A stretch of DNA of 7,814 nt. It comes from JAGTRB01 sp037439685. GTDB taxonomy: Archaea > Thermoproteota > Bathyarchaeia > TCS64. Both the position numbers and the translations under genes were made by a program. Below, piece after piece: positions 4,991-7,814 of this stretch (its first letter is position 1; every line of letters begins with the position of its first letter). Under the pieces are notes generated by a model. It was not told where the DNA came from. It was given only the letters and a program-made list of their open reading frames with translations, and did no database searches. Location of the stretch: the NCBI GenBank assembly GCA_037439685.1, contig JBBIVO010000058.1, positions 1-7,814 of the forward strand, read 5' to 3'.

Positions 4991-6601
4991 ATGGGTGAAC
5001 GTGTGCAGTGGAACTCCGCCTTCCAGAACGGGATGTGCCTGACAGGAACCCAAACGAGGGTTAGGGATGTCTCGCCTCAGAGCGGCATGTGTGCCCTATG
5101 CATCAGGGAATGCCCCTTCCTCTGTGAGGTAGGCCTATCAGCCTTCAGGGGAAGAGAGGTACTATACCCGACGCCTGATTACTTCGGGAGGAGCACCGCT
5201 GCATCCCTGAAGGATTACAGGCTCGACTGGTCAGACTTCAATATAATGGCAGAGCTCCTCGGCGCGAAGGGTATTCCAGCCGATCCAGACCTGGCGGTCT
5301 TCGAGAACGCGGAGATATCGACAAGGGTTGGAGGGATCCCCCTAAAGGTTCCCATAATAGCCGGGGCCTTCGGATCGACCGCGGTGGCAAAGGTGAACTG
5401 GGATGGCCTCGCCATTGGGTGCGCCCTCTCCGGGGCATCCATAGTCATCGGTGAGAATGTCTGCGGGATGGATCCTGGCGCGAAGTTCACGGGCGGAAAG
5501 GTCACCCACTCAGACGACATGGAGCACAGGGTGAAAAGGTTCAGGGAGTTCTGGGACGGAGTCCATGGCGAGGTGGTCGTCCAGACGAACGTCGAGGATG
5601 CTAGGCTTGGGGTCGACGATTACGTCATGTCAAAGCTCGAGGTCAACGTGATAGAGAGGAAGTGGGGTCAGGGAGCAAAGGCGATCGGCGGGGAGGTCAG
5701 GCTCACCACCCTAGAGAGGGCTAAGGAGCTGAAGGAGAGGGGGTACATCGTCATACCCGACCCCGATGATCCGGGGGTCCAAGAGGCCTTTAGGGAAGGG
5801 GTGTTCAAGAGCTTCGAGCGCCACAGCAGGGTTGGGATGCCAAAGATGAGGGACTTCGTGGAAGATGTGGCTTCTCTGAGGGAGAGGGGGGCGAGGGTGG
5901 TAACCATCAAGACCGGGGCCTACAGGCCATCCACAGTGGCCTGGACGATGAAGGTCGCCTCAGAGGCAGAGGTTGACTACGTCACCTTCGACGGCGCTGG
6001 GGGAGGAACCGGGATGAGCCCAGTACCCATGATGAACGAGATGAGCACCCCCACGGTCTATCTCGAGGCACAGGTGTTGAAGTGCGCCCAGATACTGAGG
6101 AGGAAGGGGAGATTCGTGCCGGATATATGCATGGCCGGGGGTTTCATGAATGAGACTCAGATCTACAAGTCCATAGCCATGAGCAACTTCGGGGAAGGCC
6201 CATTCGTCAAGGCGATAGTCATGGCCAGGGCCCCATTAACGGCCGTGATGAAGAGCAGCTACTTCGAGGAGTTGGCTAGGGAGGGGAAACTGCCGAAGGC
6301 CTTCTCCGACAGATATGGGAGCACCCCTGAAAAGTTCTTCACGGCGATTCCAGACCTCGAGGCGGAGCTTGGGGAGAAGGTGAAGTCGATACCCTACCCC
6401 GCAATAGGGCTCTACACCTACCTCACGGAGAGGATCGGGATCGGGCTCAAGCAGCTCCTCGCGGGGTCTAGGAAGTTCAGGCTCGACCTGATAGATCGCA
6501 GAGACATAGCGGCCCTCACAGAGAGAGCCCATAAGGTGACGGGGATAACCCTCCTAGAGGAGCTTGACAGCGAGGAGATGGAGCTTATCCTAGACTCCTA
6601 G
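4991..6601 (+). CDS. FMN-binding glutamate synthase-like protein with N-terminal Cys motif
   Basis: A 536-residue cytosolic protein related to the FMN/synthase domain of glutamate synthase (GltB), a TIM-barrel flavoprotein. The N-terminus carries Cys34, 37, 41 and 45 (C-x2-C-x3-C-x3-C, GMCALCIRECPFLC), a likely Fe-S ligand set. The barrel is marked by VPIIAGAFGST (120-130), GQGAKAIGGEVRL (226-238), VTIKTGAYRPSTVAW (304-318), and the flavin/substrate loop FDGAGGGTGMSP (333-344), matching the HDGGTGASP-type motif of GltB. There is no N-terminal glutaminase domain. The 3Fe-4S cysteines that normally follow the barrel are absent: after the AGGF turn (382-385) the chain continues without a cysteine cluster. 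No gltD-like partner is adjacent. The ATG has a clean GGGTGA site. It could make glutamate from ammonia or act on another substrate; only the fold is secure. The next gene, npdG, is another redox enzyme but has its own promoter. Confidence 0.85.
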   Translation: MGERVQWNSAFQNGMCLTGTQTRVRDVSPQSGMCALCIRECPFLCEVGLSAFRGREVLYPTPDYFGRSTAASLKDYRLDWSDFNIMAELLGAKGIPADPDLAVFENAEISTRVGGIPLKVPIIAGAFGSTAVAKVNWDGLAIGCALSGASIVIGENVCGMDPGAKFTGGKVTHSDDMEHRVKRFREFWDGVHGEVVVQTNVEDARLGVDDYVMSKLEVNVIERKWGQGAKAIGGEVRLTTLERAKELKERGYIVIPDPDDPGVQEAFREGVFKSFERHSRVGMPKMRDFVEDVASLRERGARVVTIKTGAYRPSTVAWTMKVASEAEVDYVTFDGAGGGTGMSPVPMMNEMSTPTVYLEAQVLKCAQILRRKGRFVPDICMAGGFMNETQIYKSIAMSNFGEGPFVKAIVMARAPLTAVMKSSYFEELAREGKLPKAFSDRYGSTPEKFFTAIPDLEAELGEKVKSIPYPAIGLYTYLTERIGIGLKQLLAGSRKFRLDLIDRRDIAALTERAHKVTGITLLEELDSEEMELILDS

Positions 6602-6625
6602 GCGGAGCCAACAATCCCCTTTTTA
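6595..6625 (+). terminator. Possible terminator after the glutamate synthase-like gene
   Basis: A short hairpin (CTCC at 6595-6598 with GGAG at 6603-6606) spans the stop codon and is followed by CCCC and a run of five T at about 6620-6624. Archaeal termination mainly needs the U-rich tract, so the T run is the better evidence. It also sits just ahead of the npdG promoter. Confidence 0.35.
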
Positions 6626-6631
6626 TCATCT

Positions 6632-6641
6632 ATATTTATAT
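6632..6641 (+). promoter_or_regulatory. Probable TATA element of npdG
   Basis: ATATTTATAT lies 31-40 bases before the TTG start of npdG. Initiation about 25 bases downstream would fall near 6662, so the transcript would have a leader of about ten bases or less, barely containing the GGTGGAG site at 6661-6667. Confidence 0.55.
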
Positions 6642-6671
6642 CTCGAAGGATCCGTCTTAGGGTGGAGAGGG

Positions 6672-7337
6672 TTGGAGCCTAGGAGGATCGCGCTGGTCGG
6701 AGGCACTGGAAATCAGGGCCCCCCTTTAGCGGTGAGGTGGGCCCTCTCAGGCAACCATGTCTTGATCGGATCGAGGAGGGCTGATAAGGCGGAGATGGTA
6801 GCCGGAGAGGTTAAAGGGGTTCTAGAAGGCCTCGGATCCTCCTCGAGGGTGGGCTATGGGCTGAACAGAGAGGTTGTCAGGGGCGCCGATGTAGTGGTCT
6901 TAACCATACCCTTTGAGGGGTTGAAGGGAACCATAGAGGATATTGGAGGCAGCATAGCGGCTGGAACCGTCTTAGTCTCGCCCATAGTCCCCTGCGAGTT
7001 CGAAAGAGAGGTCAGGCTCATAAGGCTCGATAAGGGCTCGGTGGCTGAGATGGTGGCGGAGATGCTTCCAGAGGCAAGGGTGGTGGCAGCCCTCCACACG
7101 GTCTCATCTAAGAGGCTTGAGAACTACTCCTCCCCGGTTGAGGGGGATGTGGTCGTATGCGGCAACGATGCCTCAGCCAAAGAAGCCGTAATCAGCCTGG
7201 TGGAGCAGATACCGAATCTTAGGGCCCTCGACGGGGGAGGGTTAGAGAACTCTCACATGATAGAGGAATTTACGGTTCTATTGATCAGGATGGGGAGGAT
7301 CATCAAGAAAAGGGATCTAGGCATTAAAATAGAGTAA
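6672..7337 (+). CDS. npdG: F420-dependent NADP oxidoreductase (Fno)
   Basis: Cytosolic enzyme moving hydride between F420H2 and NADP+, linking F420 redox chemistry to NADPH supply. The 221-residue length fits the family. The Rossmann start is IALVGGTGNQG (6-16; family GGTGNLG), followed by GSRRADKAE (33-41), where the S-R-R residues bind the NADP 2'-phosphate. Other family segments are VVVLTIPFEG (74-83), LVSPIVP (101-107), SVAEMVAEMLP (123-133), VAALHTVSSKRL (138-149) and VVCGND (161-166), and the C-terminal LGIK. The start is a TTG at 6672 with GGTGGAG four bases upstream; the first strand begins at residue 5, so no residues seem to be missing. It follows the glutamate synthase-like gene by 70 bases with its own TATA box. 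Identification is firm from co-linear motifs. Confidence 0.94.
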   Translation: MEPRRIALVGGTGNQGPPLAVRWALSGNHVLIGSRRADKAEMVAGEVKGVLEGLGSSSRVGYGLNREVVRGADVVVLTIPFEGLKGTIEDIGGSIAAGTVLVSPIVPCEFEREVRLIRLDKGSVAEMVAEMLPEARVVAALHTVSSKRLENYSSPVEGDVVVCGNDASAKEAVISLVEQIPNLRALDGGGLENSHMIEEFTVLLIRMGRIIKKRDLGIKIE

Positions 7338-7344
7338 ATAGTGG

Positions 7345-7367
7345 GGGGAGTAACAACCAAACTCCTC
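7345..7367 (+). repeat. Short inverted repeat after npdG
   Basis: GGGGAGT (7345-7351) pairs with ACTCCTC (7361-7367), seven pairs including one G-U, around a nine-base loop, eight bases after the npdG stop. No T run follows, so it is not a classic terminator. It could stabilise the 3' end of the npdG transcript or be chance. Confidence 0.3.
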
Positions 7368-7392
7368 GGCTCAGCGAAACACCCAGAAACGG

Positions 7393-7402
7393 TATTTAAA
7401 TA
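7393..7402 (+). promoter_or_regulatory. Probable TATA element of rfcS
   Basis: TATTTAAATA, preceded by CAGAAACGG, lies 36-45 bases before the rfcS ATG. Initiation near 7423 would leave a leader of about 15 bases that starts at or just before the GGAGGT Shine-Dalgarno. Confidence 0.6.
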
Positions 7403-7437
7403 GCTTCCTGGGCTGCACTTTAAAGGAGGTATCAGAG

Positions 7438-7814
7438 ATGGGCGGAGCCATGTGGGCGGAGAAGTATCGACCCCAAAGCCTCGACGAGATGGTGAATCAG
7501 GCGGAGATAGTGTCAAGGCTGAAGAGGTTCGTCGAGGAGAGGAACCTTCCCCACCTCCTATTCGCCGGACCGGCCGGGGTTGGGAAGACGACGGCGATAC
7601 TGGCCCTTGCAAGGGACCTCTACGGCCCTGCGTACCGAAACTTCATACTGGAGCTCAATGCGAGCGATGAGAGGGGCATCGACACCATTCGGGAGAAGGT
7701 TAAGCTCTTCGCCCGCACAGCCCCCATCTCGGGTGGGGTACCCTTCAAGATCCTCATCATGGATGAGGCTGACAGCCTCACCGCCCCGGCTCAGCACGCC
7801 CTCAGGAGGATCAT
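7438..7814 (+). CDS. rfcS: Replication factor C small subunit, 5' fragment
   Basis: RfcS is the AAA+ ATPase subunit of the archaeal clamp loader, which with RfcL opens and loads the PCNA ring at primer-template junctions. The first 125 codons are present; the gene runs off the right edge. Motifs in order: WAEKYRPQSLDEMVNQ (6-21; RFC box II), LPHLLFAGPAGVGKTT (37-52, containing Walker A), LELNASDERGIDTIREKV (71-88; RFC signature), and ILIMDEADSLTAPAQHALRR (105-124), containing Walker B with the DEAD acid pair. The ATG at 7438 has an ideal GGAGGT (7425-7430) seven bases upstream; a second ATG at 7450 is less well placed. One mild departure: Walker A reads GPAG where relatives usually have GPPG. 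No intein is seen in the portion present. Confidence 0.96.
   Translation, partial: MGGAMWAEKYRPQSLDEMVNQAEIVSRLKRFVEERNLPHLLFAGPAGVGKTTAILALARDLYGPAYRNFILELNASDERGIDTIREKVKLFARTAPISGGVPFKILIMDEADSLTAPAQHALRRI

Noticed and set aside
7253..7612. 119-codon minus-strand frame across the npdG end and the rfcS start
   Set aside because: It overlaps two motif-rich genes and runs through two promoters and a Shine-Dalgarno on the other strand; its composition is that of a shadow frame.

Overview
The window is archaeal chromosome. Every recognisable gene is an archaeal-type housekeeping or redox gene: ribosomal proteins L3, L4, L23 and L2 in the archaeal order, endonuclease III, an HflX GTPase, an FMN-type glutamate synthase-like protein, an F420-dependent NADP reductase and the small subunit of the replication clamp loader. 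AT-rich archaeal TATA elements lie upstream of most transcription units, and purine-rich Shine-Dalgarno sites precede several starts. The coding DNA is GC-rich with many AGG arginine codons. Coenzyme F420 use together with this glutamate synthase-like family suggests an anaerobic, perhaps TACK/Bathyarchaeia-like, lineage. That placement is inference only.

Positions 1-4068 (or about 4151) are on the minus strand. Read in that direction, hflX and nth overlap and form one unit. After a 156-base gap containing a TATA element comes the ribosomal operon rpl3-rpl4-rpl23-rpl2, with rpl2 running off the left edge. The L3/L4 and L4/L23 junctions both appear to use a TTG start embedded in the previous stop (TTGA). 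The hflX reading frame is unusual. Its first conserved strand lies upstream of the only usable in-frame ATG, and no canonical start exists for that extension, although a G6 tract just upstream could hide a one-base frame error.

Positions of about 4180-4990 contain no convincing intact gene. They hold the divergent hflX promoter, a stretch rich in inverted repeats (about 4300-4467), and a TATA element plus strong Shine-Dalgarno leading into a 25-codon ORF. That ORF appears to continue in another frame as a two-helix membrane protein, so it is a probable small pseudogene.

Positions 4991-7814 are on the plus strand. They contain three separately promoted genes: the glutamate synthase-like flavoprotein, which has an unusual N-terminal four-cysteine motif and lacks the usual 3Fe-4S cysteines; npdG, which exchanges hydride between F420H2 and NADP; and the 5' third of rfcS. 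The first two are both redox enzymes and may be functionally linked, but nothing in the sequence proves it. I see no CRISPR array, insertion sequence, tRNA or rRNA.
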